DNA from: an uncultured Pelagibacteraceae bacterium
GTDB lineage: Bacteria > Pseudomonadota > Alphaproteobacteria > Pelagibacterales > Pelagibacteraceae
Direction: 5' to 3'
DNA length: 36,804 nucleotides
Assembly: GCA_902624015.1 (NCBI GenBank)
Contig: CACNVV010000008.1
Coordinates: 1-36,804, forward strand
Positions 8,816 to 18,737 of this stretch are shown here, one piece after another. How positions within the stretch are numbered: the stretch's first letter is position 1; each line of letters starts with the position of its first letter. Below the pieces are notes generated by a model, which was given only the letters and a program-made list of their open reading frames with translations, searched no databases and was not told the origin of the DNA. Position numbers and translations under genes: made by a program.

Positions 8816-9694
8816 TTATTTTAATTTAATATAACAGATATTACTATAATGCTGATTAAGTTCATTTGATAATTTTTTGTCGATTTTTAATTTTTTTAAG
8901 GTTGTAATTGGTTTTTTTACTTTATAAGGAAAAAAATTAACATCTTCATCGAAATTTTTTATTAATTTTTTAAATCTTTTTTTTAAATTAAATTTAGTTA
9001 ATGGTGGAAATTCATAGTAGTTAATAATTTGTTTTCTAAATTTAATAAAACTTTCATTCAATTTTTTTGTTTTTACAGTTTTGTTAATTATTTTTATAAA
9101 TTTAAGTTTAAAAAATATTTTGTAATTTTTTAAATAGTTTTTCTCGAATATAATATTTATTATAAACTTAAATAATCTCGATAAATTTGTATATTTTATA
9201 AATTCTTGATGTATTAAAGTATTTTTTTCATAGATTATTTTTGGTGTATAGTAACCAATAAATCCATTTGGTAAATTGTCATCAAAAATTATATGTTTAA
9301 ATTTATTTTTTTTTAGAAAATTTATTCTTTTTGAAAAACAAACATGATCATCAAAAATAATAACAGTTTTATGTTTTTCTAAATTGCTCCAATTATAATT
9401 CGATATATCCTTATTTAAATAAGTTACATCATCATAAATTACCTCTCTATTTGACATATCAATATCAATAGAAAAAATCTTCACATTTTTTAATGTTTGT
9501 TTGATTAACCAAGTAGTCTGTCCTTTCCAGATACCTGATTCAATGACATTTTTAGGTTTAATTTTTTTTAAAAAACAAAATAATGCATAACAATGATCAA
9601 TTTTCATTCCACTATAATTATTTTGAATAGGTCTATTTTTATAAATTTTTAAAAAATTTATAAATTGACTGTTAAGTTGTTTTTTTTTGAACAT
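8816..9694 (-). CDS. SAM-dependent methyltransferase-like protein of unknown function
   Basis: KPKNVIESGIWKGQTTWLIKQTLKNVKIFSIDID resembles a Rossmann methyltransferase motif I region. Start taken as MFKKKQ (9694), because the 12 upstream residues of the 304-aa ORF lie over the tRNA. Confidence 0.5.
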   Translation of the reverse strand: MFKKKQLNSQFINFLKIYKNRPIQNNYSGMKIDHCYALFCFLKKIKPKNVIESGIWKGQTTWLIKQTLKNVKIFSIDIDMSNREVIYDDVTYLNKDISNYNWSNLEKHKTVIIFDDHVCFSKRINFLKKNKFKHIIFDDNLPNGFIGYYTPKIIYEKNTLIHQEFIKYTNLSRLFKFIINIIFEKNYLKNYKIFFKLKFIKIINKTVKTKKLNESFIKFRKQIINYYEFPPLTKFNLKKRFKKLIKNFDEDVNFFPYKVKKPITTLKKLKIDKKLSNELNQHYSNICYIKLK

Positions 9695-9703
9695 TACTAT
9701 TTG

Positions 9704-9779
<76 letters not shown>

Positions 9780-9816
9780 ACAAACATAGATTCATTTTTT
9801 TTAAACGAACAATGTG

Positions 9817-9844
9817 TGTATACAGATAAATTTTTTTTTTTCAA
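9817..9844 (-). promoter_or_regulatory. candidate sigma70-type promoter for tRNA-Lys
   Basis: Reverse strand TTGAAA (9844-9839), 16-bp spacer that starts with an A-tract, TATACA (9822-9817); tRNA begins at 9779. Confidence 0.45.
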
Positions 9845-9934
9845 TTCGTTGAATGTAAAAGTTTTGATTAATTAGGCTTGTTAAATTAAGGATTTTAAAC
9901 GACTTATATATACAAAATAGCACAGTATTAATTA

Positions 9935-11047
9935 CTACAACTTATCTATGTATTTATCATGAAATTTTTCAAAAGTTCCACTATTTATATTTCTTCTAAT
10001 TTCGAACATTAATTCTTGATAAAAATTAATATTATGAAGTGTTAAAAGCATTGAGGCTAATATTTCATTTGTGTTAAATAAATGATTTAAATAATTTTTA
10101 GAATATTTGTTTAAATTTAAATTATAACATTCAGGATCAAGAGGAGTATTATCGTTTTGATATTTGTTATTTTTTATATTTATTCTTCCATTCCAAGTAA
10201 AAGCTAAACCTGTTCTTCCAGATCTAGTTGGTAACACACAATCAAACATATCTATTCCTCTTTTAACGGCACCTAAAATATCTGAAGGAGTTCCTACACC
10301 CATTAAATAATGTGGCTTTTCATTAGGTAAATAATCTTTAATATCATCTAAAACGTTGAACATTTCATGTTGTGTTTCTCCAACAGCCAATCCTCCAACA
10401 GCGTAACCATCAAAACCTATTTTAATTAATTCTTGAATTGATTTTATTCTTAAATCTTTAAATAAACCTCCTTGGATAATGCCAAATAAAGCTTTTTGTG
10501 GGTTATAACCAAATGCAATTTTTGATCTTTCAGCCCAATAAAGTGAAAGATCCATTGATTTTTTTATTAATTTATAATCATCAGTTTTCTTTGGACATTC
10601 ATCCATAATCATAACAATATCTGAGTTCAATCCTAATTGAATTCTAATACTTTCTTCCGGGCTTAAATAAAATTTTTTTCCATCAACATGAGAATTAAAA
10701 ATAGCACCCTTCTCTCTATCTATCTTGTTTAATTTAGATAATGACATAACTTGAAAACCTCCAGAGTCAGTTAAAATAGGTAAATCGCAATTCATAAAAT
10801 TATGGAGTCCCCCAGCAGATTGAATTCTCTCAACACCAGGACGTATCATTAAATGATATGTATTTGAAAGTATAATTTCTGATCCAGTTTTTTTAATATC
10901 ATCTATCGTGCAAGCTTTTACAGTAGCCTGTGTTCCAACAGGCATGAATGCTGGAGTTTGTATGTTTCCGCGATGAGTCTCAATTAAACCACATCGTGCA
11001 AATTTATCTTTTTTTAAAAGCTTAAAGGCAAATTTTTTTAATGCCAT
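9935..11047 (-). CDS. tgt: queuine tRNA-ribosyltransferase
   Basis: LTDSGGFQVMSL, GGLAVGE, LMGVGTPSDILGAVKRGIDMFDCVLPTR motifs. Confidence 0.97.
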   Translation of the reverse strand: MALKKFAFKLLKKDKFARCGLIETHRGNIQTPAFMPVGTQATVKACTIDDIKKTGSEIILSNTYHLMIRPGVERIQSAGGLHNFMNCDLPILTDSGGFQVMSLSKLNKIDREKGAIFNSHVDGKKFYLSPEESIRIQLGLNSDIVMIMDECPKKTDDYKLIKKSMDLSLYWAERSKIAFGYNPQKALFGIIQGGLFKDLRIKSIQELIKIGFDGYAVGGLAVGETQHEMFNVLDDIKDYLPNEKPHYLMGVGTPSDILGAVKRGIDMFDCVLPTRSGRTGLAFTWNGRINIKNNKYQNDNTPLDPECYNLNLNKYSKNYLNHLFNTNEILASMLLTLHNINFYQELMFEIRRNINSGTFEKFHDKYIDKL

Positions 11048-11055
11048 TTAAAAAT

Positions 11056-11616
11056 TTATTGAGATTTAAAACTAATAATCTTATCTGGATCTGTTACAGC
11101 GCCGTTATTATTTTGATCACCCCTTTTTATTTTATCAACAAATTCCATTCCCTCAATCACCTTTCCAAAGACTGTATATTGTCTATCTAAAAATGGAGCT
11201 GGTTGAAAACAAATAAAAAATTGGCTATTAGCACTATTTGGATCTTGAGCTCTTGCCATTGATAAGGTTCCTCTATCATGTGGTAGACTATTAAATTCTT
11301 GTTCTAAATCTGGGAAATCAGAACCACCCATTCCTGCTCGTCTAAGATCAAACTCTTTTGATTCTGAATTTCCAAATTTTACGTCACCTGTTTGAGCCAT
11401 AAATCCATCAATAACTCTATGAAAAACAACATTGTCGTATTTACCGCTATTTGCTAATTCTTTAATTCTTTTAACATGGTTTGGTGCTACATCTTCGAAC
11501 AATTCGATTTTAACATCGCCATCTTTTAATTTTAATATCATTATATTCTCCTCAGCTATTGATTGATTGGTTATTAAAAAAAATAAAAAAAGTATTTTAA
11601 TAAAAATCTTATTCAT
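11056..11616 (-). CDS. peptidylprolyl isomerase (cyclophilin type), exported
   Basis: VVFHRVIDGFMAQTGD, NSANSQFFICFQPAPFLDRQYTVFGKVIEGMEFVDKI; N-terminal signal peptide. Confidence 0.95.
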   Translation of the reverse strand: MNKIFIKILFLFFLITNQSIAEENIMILKLKDGDVKIELFEDVAPNHVKRIKELANSGKYDNVVFHRVIDGFMAQTGDVKFGNSESKEFDLRRAGMGGSDFPDLEQEFNSLPHDRGTLSMARAQDPNSANSQFFICFQPAPFLDRQYTVFGKVIEGMEFVDKIKRGDQNNNGAVTDPDKIISFKSQ

Positions 11617-12103
11617 ATTTATCTTTTAATGATTTAATCGTACTTTTTGTAGTAAATTTTTTTATATCACCTTTTAATTTAACAATTTCCTTTACAAATC
11701 TTGATGAAATAATTTGATTTTCTACATCAGACATTAAAAAAATAGTTTCTATATTTTGGTTCAATTTTCTATTCATGCCTGCTAATTGAAATTCGTATTC
11801 AAAATCAGATACAGCTCTTAATCCTCTTAAAATAATATTTGATTTATATTTTTTACATAAATCAGTGGTTAAAGAGCCAAAAGAAACTACTTTAATTTTT
11901 TTTCTATTTAACTTTAAATCTTTAAATAAAGCTTTATTTACTATTTCAATTCTTTCTTCAGAACTAAATAAATAATTTTTGTTACTTTCTTCTGAAACAC
12001 CTACTACTATTTTATCAAACAATTTTAATGATTTTTTTATTACATCTATATGTCCGAAAGTAATTGGATCAAATGTTCCAGGATAAATTGCAGTTTTATT
12101 CAT
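11609..12103 (-). CDS. coaD: pantetheine-phosphate adenylyltransferase
   Basis: AIYPGTFDPITFGHIDVI, LRGLRAVSDFEYEFQLAGMNRKL, ISSRFVKEI. Confidence 0.97.
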   Translation of the reverse strand: MNKTAIYPGTFDPITFGHIDVIKKSLKLFDKIVVGVSEESNKNYLFSSEERIEIVNKALFKDLKLNRKKIKVVSFGSLTTDLCKKYKSNIILRGLRAVSDFEYEFQLAGMNRKLNQNIETIFLMSDVENQIISSRFVKEIVKLKGDIKKFTTKSTIKSLKDKYE

Positions 12104-14682
12104 TAAATTAAATTATCATCAATTTTAATAGCTGAAACAACTTTTTCTTCTCCTGATAACTTAATTATTCTAACACCCTGGGTATTTCTGCCTGCAGTTC
12201 TAATTTCTTTAACAGCTACTCTTATAACCCTTCCTTTATTAGTAGAAATTAAAATTTCATCACCTTCAAAAACTGGAAATGATGAAGTAATATTTCCATT
12301 TCTTGGAGAATTTACTATTCCTATAATACCCTTTCCACCTCTATTAGTAACTCTATAATCTGTATGAGAAGTCTTTTTACCATAACCATTTTCACTTATT
12401 GATAAAACAAATTTCTCTTTTGCTTTTAACTCAGATTTTTCATCTTTTGATTTTTTTCCATTTTTATTAATTTTATCATTATCAATAACTGATAAAGATA
12501 CTATTTGGTCATTTGATGCTAGCTCTATTCCTTTAATTCCTTTAGAAGATCTACCTTTAAAAACTCTTAACTTCTTTGCTTCAAATCTGATACATTTTCC
12601 AAATTTTGTACTTAAAATAATATCTTGATCATCTTTACAAATTTTGACACCTACAATTTTATCATTATTATCTAATTTCATTGCAATTTTTCCAGATGTG
12701 TTTATTGAAGAAAAATCTTCTAAACTATTTTTTCTTACTTTGCCTTGAGCAGTAGCAAATATAATTTGATAATTTTTTAAATCAGTTTCATCTTCTGGCA
12801 TTGGCATAATTGAGCTTATTGCTTGGTGACTTTTTAAAGGTAAAATATTAAATAAAGATTTGCCCTTAGATGATGATGAGCCCTCTGGGATTTTCCATGC
12901 TTTGATCTTGTAAACTAAACCCTCGGTTGAAAAGAAGAGTACAGATGTATGAGTATTCACAGATAATGTTTGAACAACAGAGTCTTGATCTCTAGTTGTT
13001 ATGCCTGATTTTCCCTTGCCACCTCTTTTTTGTTTTTTCACTCCATCTAAAGAACCTCTTTTGATATATCCTTGTAAAGTAACAGTAATTATTACTGATT
13101 GTTTTTGGATGGTTTCTTCAATATCGTAATTTAAAACAGCATCTATAATTTTAGTTCTTCTTGGAATAGCAAATTTCTCTTTAATATTTTTTAATTCTTC
13201 ACTGATTACTTTTAAAAGTTCTTTTTTTGATGAAATAATCTTTTTATACTTCGTTATTAGTTCAGCTAATTTTTTAATTTCAACTTCGATTTCATTTATC
13301 CCTAATGCAGTTAATTTTTGAAGTCTTAATTCTAAAATAGCTAAGACTTGTGGTTCTGATAAAGAATAAAGATTTTTACCCTTTTTTCCCTCCACTAAAG
13401 AAATTAATTTTTGCGATTTATTTATTTTACATTTGGTTTTTAAAATTGATACTTTAGCATCATCAGGTGTTTTAGATGATCGAATAATTTTTATTATTTT
13501 ATCCAAATTTTCAACTGAAACAGATAATCCTATTAGTATATGAGCTCGTTCCTCTGCTTTTTGAAGATCAAATTTAGTTTTCTTAATAACTACATCTTCT
13601 CTAAAAGTTAAAAAATTAGATAAAAAATCTTTTAGTGTGCAAGTTTGAGGTTTTCCTTCAACAATAGCTAAAGTATTAAAACCAAATGAACTTTCTATCT
13701 GAGTATTTTTATATAATTGTCTCTTTATTGTTTCTGGCTCAACACCGTTTCTTAAATCTATAGCAACTCTTATACCCTCTCTGTTTGACTCGTCTCTAAT
13801 ATCTCTTATTCCTTCAATTTTTTTTTCTCTTACTAATTGAGCAATCCTTTCGTTTAAAACAGATTTGTTAACTTGATATGGTATTGAAGTTATTACTAGT
13901 CTTTCACGTCCGTTTTTTTGTTGTTCAATTGAAATTTCACCCCTAATCTTAAAGGATCCTCTTCCATTGTTATATCCTTGTTTAATTATATCTTTACCTA
14001 TAATGACACCACCAGTTGGAAAATCTGGACCAGGTATATGTTTCATCAATTCTTTAATTTTAATGTCTTTATTGTCTATTAAGGCCAGTGTACCATTTAT
14101 AATCTCACCTAAATTATGCGGGGGTATGCTTGTTGCCATACCAACAGCAATACCTCCAGCTCCATTTACTAATAAATTTGGAAACTGTGCTGGTAAAACA
14201 CTAGGTTCTTTCTCTGTTTCGTCATAATTACTTTTGAAAGAAATTGTATTTTTTTCAATATCATCAATTAAATATTGAGAAACTTTCGATAAACGAGTTT
14301 CGGTATATCTCATTGCAGCAGCAGGATCACCATCTATAGATCCAAAATTTCCTTGTCCTTGAATTAACGGTAAGCTCATAGAGAAATCTTGCACCATTCT
14401 AACTAAAGCATCATAAACAGACTGGTCACCATGAGGATGATATTTACCAATAACATCCCCAACTATTCTTGCAGATTTTCTAAATTGTTTAGACCAATCG
14501 TATCCACCTTTATACATTGCATATAAAATTCTTCTATGTACAGGTTTTAAACCGTCTCTTACATCAGGAAGTGCACGACTTACAATTACACTCATTGCAT
14601 AAGAAAGATATGATGAGCTCATCTCATCATGCATCGAGATTAATTTTATATTTTTATCTTTAAACTCTTCGGTATTTTTCAT
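12103..14682 (-). CDS. gyrA: DNA gyrase subunit A
   Basis: [59 protein letters not shown]-terminal GyrA-box-like KQKRGGKG. Confidence 0.97.
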   Translation of the reverse strand: MKNTEEFKDKNIKLISMHDEMSSSYLSYAMSVIVSRALPDVRDGLKPVHRRILYAMYKGGYDWSKQFRKSARIVGDVIGKYHPHGDQSVYDALVRMVQDFSMSLPLIQGQGNFGSIDGDPAAAMRYTETRLSKVSQYLIDDIEKNTISFKSNYDETEKEPSVLPAQFPNLLVNGAGGIAVGMATSIPPHNLGEIINGTLALIDNKDIKIKELMKHIPGPDFPTGGVIIGKDIIKQGYNNGRGSFKIRGEISIEQQKNGRERLVITSIPYQVNKSVLNERIAQLVREKKIEGIRDIRDESNREGIRVAIDLRNGVEPETIKRQLYKNTQIESSFGFNTLAIVEGKPQTCTLKDFLSNFLTFREDVVIKKTKFDLQKAEERAHILIGLSVSVENLDKIIKIIRSSKTPDDAKVSILKTKCKINKSQKLISLVEGKKGKNLYSLSEPQVLAILELRLQKLTALGINEIEVEIKKLAELITKYKKIISSKKELLKVISEELKNIKEKFAIPRRTKIIDAVLNYDIEETIQKQSVIITVTLQGYIKRGSLDGVKKQKRGGKGKSGITTRDQDSVVQTLSVNTHTSVLFFSTEGLVYKIKAWKIPEGSSSSKGKSLFNILPLKSHQAISSIMPMPEDETDLKNYQIIFATAQGKVRKNSLEDFSSINTSGKIAMKLDNNDKIVGVKICKDDQDIILSTKFGKCIRFEAKKLRVFKGRSSKGIKGIELASNDQIVSLSVIDNDKINKNGKKSKDEKSELKAKEKFVLSISENGYGKKTSHTDYRVTNRGGKGIIGIVNSPRNGNITSSFPVFEGDEILISTNKGRVIRVAVKEIRTAGRNTQGVRIIKLSGEEKVVSAIKIDDNLI

Positions 14683-14687
14683 AGAAA

Positions 14688-15137
14688 TTAAAATGGAATT
14701 TCATCATCCATATCTGACACTTGTGAAGAGTCCTCAATATTATTTTGTTGAGTTGTGTCATTTTGAATTCCGCCACTAGAATTACCTCCACCCAACATTG
14801 TAAGTGAAGAATTGTATCCTTGTATTACTATTTCAGTTGAATATTTGTCTTGTCCAGATTGTTCATCTTTCCATTTTCTTGTTGTTAGTTGTCCCTCGAC
14901 ATAAACTTGAGCACCTTTTTTTAAATATTGTTGAACAACATTTACTAATCCTTCGTTAAATACAACTACACGGTGCCACTCGGTTTTTTCTTTTCTTTCA
15001 CCTGTGTTTTTATCTTTCCAGGATTGACTCGTTGCAAGGCTTAATCTAGCAACACTTTTGCCATTTACCATTTGCTTAATTTCTGGATCTGCGCCCAAAC
15101 GACCAATTAATAACACTTTATTTAAACTTCCAGCCAT
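14688..15137 (-). CDS. ssb: single-stranded DNA-binding protein
   Basis: [27 protein letters not shown], acidic tail MDDEIPF. Confidence 0.97.
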   Translation of the reverse strand: MAGSLNKVLLIGRLGADPEIKQMVNGKSVARLSLATSQSWKDKNTGERKEKTEWHRVVVFNEGLVNVVQQYLKKGAQVYVEGQLTTRKWKDEQSGQDKYSTEIVIQGYNSSLTMLGGGNSSGGIQNDTTQQNNIEDSSQVSDMDDEIPF

Positions 15138-15225
15138 AATATTTAATATTTGTTAAATTAGTTAATTAGAATTATATCACAATTCTTCTGAATATTAATT
15201 TTATTAACTCAAAGCAACTAAAATT

Positions 15226-18078
15226 ATGATGAAAAAGATAGTTATTAAGGGCGCTAAAGAACATAATTTGAAGAATGTAACTTTGGAGATTCCAAAAGAC
15301 AAATTTGTGGTCATAACGGGTCTATCTGGGTCAGGAAAATCATCTTTAGCTTTTGACACCATCTACGCTGAAGGTCAAAGAAGATATGTAGAGAGTTTAT
15401 CTGCCTATGCACGTCAATTTTTAGATAAAATGAAAAAACCAAATGTTGATTTAATTGAAGGATTAAGTCCTGCTATTGCAATAGAACAAAAAAATACATC
15501 AAAAAACCCAAGATCTACAGTTGCAACTGTAACAGAAATTTATGATTACATGAGGGTGTTATATGCTAGAGCAGGTATCCCCTACTCACCATTTACAGGT
15601 AAACCAATAACCTCTCAAACAATTACACAGATAGTAGATTTAATTAAAAAATTACCAAAAAAATCAACAATATATATTTACGCACCAGTAGTAAGAGGTC
15701 GTAAAGGTGAATATAAAAAAGATATTTTAAGTTACAAAAGAAGAGGTTTTAGAAAAATTAAAATTGATAATGTTTTATATGATATAGAAAAGTCACCTAA
15801 TCTAGATAAAAAACTTAAACACGATATTTCAATCTTAGTCGATAGAATAGTTTTAAATTCAAAACTTGGAAATAGATTAGCAGAAAGTATTGAAACAGCT
15901 GTAAATTTAGCAAACGGTCTAGTATTTGTTGAATATGAAGATGAAACACTTCCTCAAAAATTTAGAAAAATTGAAAAATTAATTTACTCCACTAAATTTG
16001 CTTGCCCTGAAAGTGGTTTTACAATTGAGGAAATTGAGCCAAGACTTTTTTCATTTAACAGCCCCTATGGAGCTTGCGAAGAGTGTGAGGGAATTGGAAT
16101 GAAATTAAATGTTGATCCAAATTTAGTTGTTCCTGATGAAAGAAAAAGTTTAGCTGATGGAGCTATCGAACCTTGGTCAAAATCAACTACACTATATTAT
16201 GCTCAAACCTTAGCATCCTTAGCAAAACATTATGGTTTTTCTTTAGATGAAAAATGGAAAAAATTACCAAAAAAAATTAAAGATATTATTCTTTATGGCT
16301 CTGATGAAGATGAAATTAAATTTAATTATGATGATGGATACGAGAAGTATTCATACAAAAAAACTTTTGAAGGTGTAATTAATAATCTTGAACGAAGATT
16401 TTTAGAGTCTGATAGCGAATGGAAAAGAGAAGCCATTGCTGAATATCAATCGGATACTGCCTGTGAAGCATGCAATGGTGATAGATTAAAAGAAGAAGCA
16501 TTATGTGTAAAAATCAATGATCTTAATATTAGTGAGGTAACAAAAAAATCTATTTTGGATGCAGCAGAATGGTTTAAAAATTTAGAAAATAACCTTGATA
16601 AAAGACAATTTAAAATTGCTGAACATGTATTAAAAGAAATAAATGAAAGATTGAATTTTCTTCTAAACGTTGGCTTAGATTATTTAACATTATCTAGAGA
16701 ATCTGGAACTTTATCAGGGGGTGAAGCTCAAAGAATAAGATTAGCATCACAAATTGGATCTGGTTTAACAGGTGTATTATATGTTTTGGATGAGCCTTCA
16801 ATTGGATTACATCAAAAAGATAATGTTAAACTGATTAATGCACTAAAAAGATTACGAGATCTAGGTAATACTGTTATTGTTGTAGAGCACGACACCGAGA
16901 CAATGGAAAATGCAGACCATATTATTGATCTTGGTCCTGAAGCTGGAAGTAATGGAGGTCAGATAACAGCACAAGGTTCATATGAAGATTTAAAAAAAGA
17001 TAAAAATAGTATCACAGGTCAGTATCTCGCAAATAAAAAAATAATTGAAATTCCAAAATCACGACGTTTAGCTAAAAATGGCAGGTTTGTAGAAATCAAT
17101 GGTGCAAGTGGAAATAATTTAAATAATGTAAACCTAAAAATTCCAACTGGAACATTTACCTGTGTTACTGGTGTTTCTGGAAGTGGAAAATCTACCCTAA
17201 TATTACAAACGTTGTTTCATGCTTTAAATTTAACTTTAAATAGTAAAGCAAGAAAAGCACCTAAATCTTTTAAAGGTTATAAGGGAGTTGAATTAATTGA
17301 TAAAATAATTGATATTGACCAATCTCCTATAGGGAGAACCCCTAGATCAAACCCAGCAACATATACTGGAGCCTTTGGGCCTATTAGAGATTGGTTTACA
17401 AGCCTGCCAGAATCCAAAACAAGAGGATATAAACCAGGAAGATTTTCTTTTAATGTTAAAGGAGGTAGATGTGAGGCTTGTGAGGGTGATGGTGTAATTA
17501 CATATGAAATGCATTTTTTACCTGATGTTTATATACAGTGTGATGAATGTAAGGGTACCAGGTACAATAGAGAAACTTTAGAAATTAAATTTAAAGGTAA
17601 AAGTATTGCTGATGTTTTAGATATGTCAGTTGATGAAGGATGTGAGTATTTTGAAAATATATCTAATATAAAAACAAAATTGCTAACTCTTAAAAAAGTT
17701 GGATTAGGTTATATAAAAATTGGTCAGCAAGCAACTACCCTATCAGGAGGTGAAGCTCAACGAATTAAGCTTGCAAAAGAACTTTCAAAAAGATCAACGG
17801 GCAGAACAATGTATATATTAGATGAACCAACCACAGGTTTGCATCAACATGATATAAAAAAACTTTTAGAAATACTTCATACATTTGTAAAACTTGGAAA
17901 TACAGTAGTTGTGATTGAACATAATTTAGATGTAATTAAAACAGCAGATTACATTATAGATATGGGCCCTGAGGGCGGTGTAAAGGGTGGTAATATTGTC
18001 GCCGAAGGAAAACCGGAGGAAGTATGCAAAGTAAAGGAGAGTTATACCGGTCAATTTTTAAAACCTCTTTTGAGCTAG
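15226..18078 (+). CDS. uvrA: excinuclease ABC subunit A
   Basis: Two ABC ATPase modules ([26 protein letters not shown]), two LSGGEAQRI(R/K)LA signatures, zinc-finger regions. Confidence 0.98.
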   Translation: MMKKIVIKGAKEHNLKNVTLEIPKDKFVVITGLSGSGKSSLAFDTIYAEGQRRYVESLSAYARQFLDKMKKPNVDLIEGLSPAIAIEQKNTSKNPRSTVATVTEIYDYMRVLYARAGIPYSPFTGKPITSQTITQIVDLIKKLPKKSTIYIYAPVVRGRKGEYKKDILSYKRRGFRKIKIDNVLYDIEKSPNLDKKLKHDISILVDRIVLNSKLGNRLAESIETAVNLANGLVFVEYEDETLPQKFRKIEKLIYSTKFACPESGFTIEEIEPRLFSFNSPYGACEECEGIGMKLNVDPNLVVPDERKSLADGAIEPWSKSTTLYYAQTLASLAKHYGFSLDEKWKKLPKKIKDIILYGSDEDEIKFNYDDGYEKYSYKKTFEGVINNLERRFLESDSEWKREAIAEYQSDTACEACNGDRLKEEALCVKINDLNISEVTKKSILDAAEWFKNLENNLDKRQFKIAEHVLKEINERLNFLLNVGLDYLTLSRESGTLSGGEAQRIRLASQIGSGLTGVLYVLDEPSIGLHQKDNVKLINALKRLRDLGNTVIVVEHDTETMENADHIIDLGPEAGSNGGQITAQGSYEDLKKDKNSITGQYLANKKIIEIPKSRRLAKNGRFVEINGASGNNLNNVNLKIPTGTFTCVTGVSGSGKSTLILQTLFHALNLTLNSKARKAPKSFKGYKGVELIDKIIDIDQSPIGRTPRSNPATYTGAFGPIRDWFTSLPESKTRGYKPGRFSFNVKGGRCEACEGDGVITYEMHFLPDVYIQCDECKGTRYNRETLEIKFKGKSIADVLDMSVDEGCEYFENISNIKTKLLTLKKVGLGYIKIGQQATTLSGGEAQRIKLAKELSKRSTGRTMYILDEPTTGLHQHDIKKLLEILHTFVKLGNTVVVIEHNLDVIKTADYIIDMGPEGGVKGGNIVAEGKPEEVCKVKESYTGQFLKPLLS

Positions 18079-18128
18079 ATTTAACAACTTAAAAATGTGC
18101 AAAAATTAGTGTATAGTAATTAAGAATC

Positions 18129-18731
18129 ATGAGTAGCTTATTATCATCTTTGTCAAAAACAGTTCATGCATCACTTGCTTTAGCAATTATTTTGTTTTTA
18201 GGATTGTTTTATTTAAACGATGGAATTGCTTTTGATACTCTATTCTGGAGCTGGTTGTTTAGATACATACATGTGATTGTTGCAATTATGTGGATTGGAT
18301 TACTTTGGTATTTCAATTTTGTTCAAATTCCAAACATGGGAAAAATTCCAGATGAGCAAAAACCAGCCATCGGTAAAGTAATAGCACCAGCTGCATTATT
18401 TTATTTTAGATGGGCTGCTGCATTAACTGTTCTTTCAGGTTTAATTCTAGCTCTTCTTAATGGATATCTTCATGATGCAATGACTTTAAGTATTGGTTCT
18501 GGTGTACCAAAACATACTGCAATAGGTATTGGAATGTGGCTAGGAATTATAATGGCATTTAATGTATGGTTTGTAATTTGGCCAAATCAGAAAAGAGCTT
18601 TGGGGATTGTTGAAAGTGATCCAGAGACAAAAGCTAAATCTGCTAAAACAGCAATGCTATTTTCAAGAACTAATACTCTGTTATCTTTACCAATGCTGCT
18701 TTCTATGGTTGCAGCACAAAATATATATTAA
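18129..18731 (+). CDS. PuuD-like (urate hydroxylase) membrane domain protein
   Basis: About five TM helices with FRYIHVIVAIMWIGLLWYFNFVQIP and MWLGIIMAFNVWFVIWPNQKRALG, as in the PuuD N-terminal domain; no CxxCH in the ORF. Confidence 0.72.
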   Translation: MSSLLSSLSKTVHASLALAIILFLGLFYLNDGIAFDTLFWSWLFRYIHVIVAIMWIGLLWYFNFVQIPNMGKIPDEQKPAIGKVIAPAALFYFRWAAALTVLSGLILALLNGYLHDAMTLSIGSGVPKHTAIGIGMWLGIIMAFNVWFVIWPNQKRALGIVESDPETKAKSAKTAMLFSRTNTLLSLPMLLSMVAAQNIY

Positions 18732-18737
18732 AAAAAA

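Noticed and set aside
9831-9841. Poly-T run next to a small TTCAATTCGTTGAA hairpin as a terminator
   Set aside because: On the minus strand, where transcription occurs, the hairpin is followed by A's rather than U's, so orientation is wrong; the A-tract fits a promoter spacer better.
15138-15225. Possible LexA/SOS box between ssb and uvrA
   Set aside because: Found only GTTA-type direct repeats (gttaaattagttaa); no GTTC-N7-GTTC alphaproteobacterial LexA site or CTG-N10-CAG site visible.
16003-16095. Missing Cys in the first UvrA zinc-finger half (CPESG instead of CPxCG)
   Set aside because: To my knowledge the CP-x-SG form is usual in alphaproteobacterial UvrA, so not a novelty.
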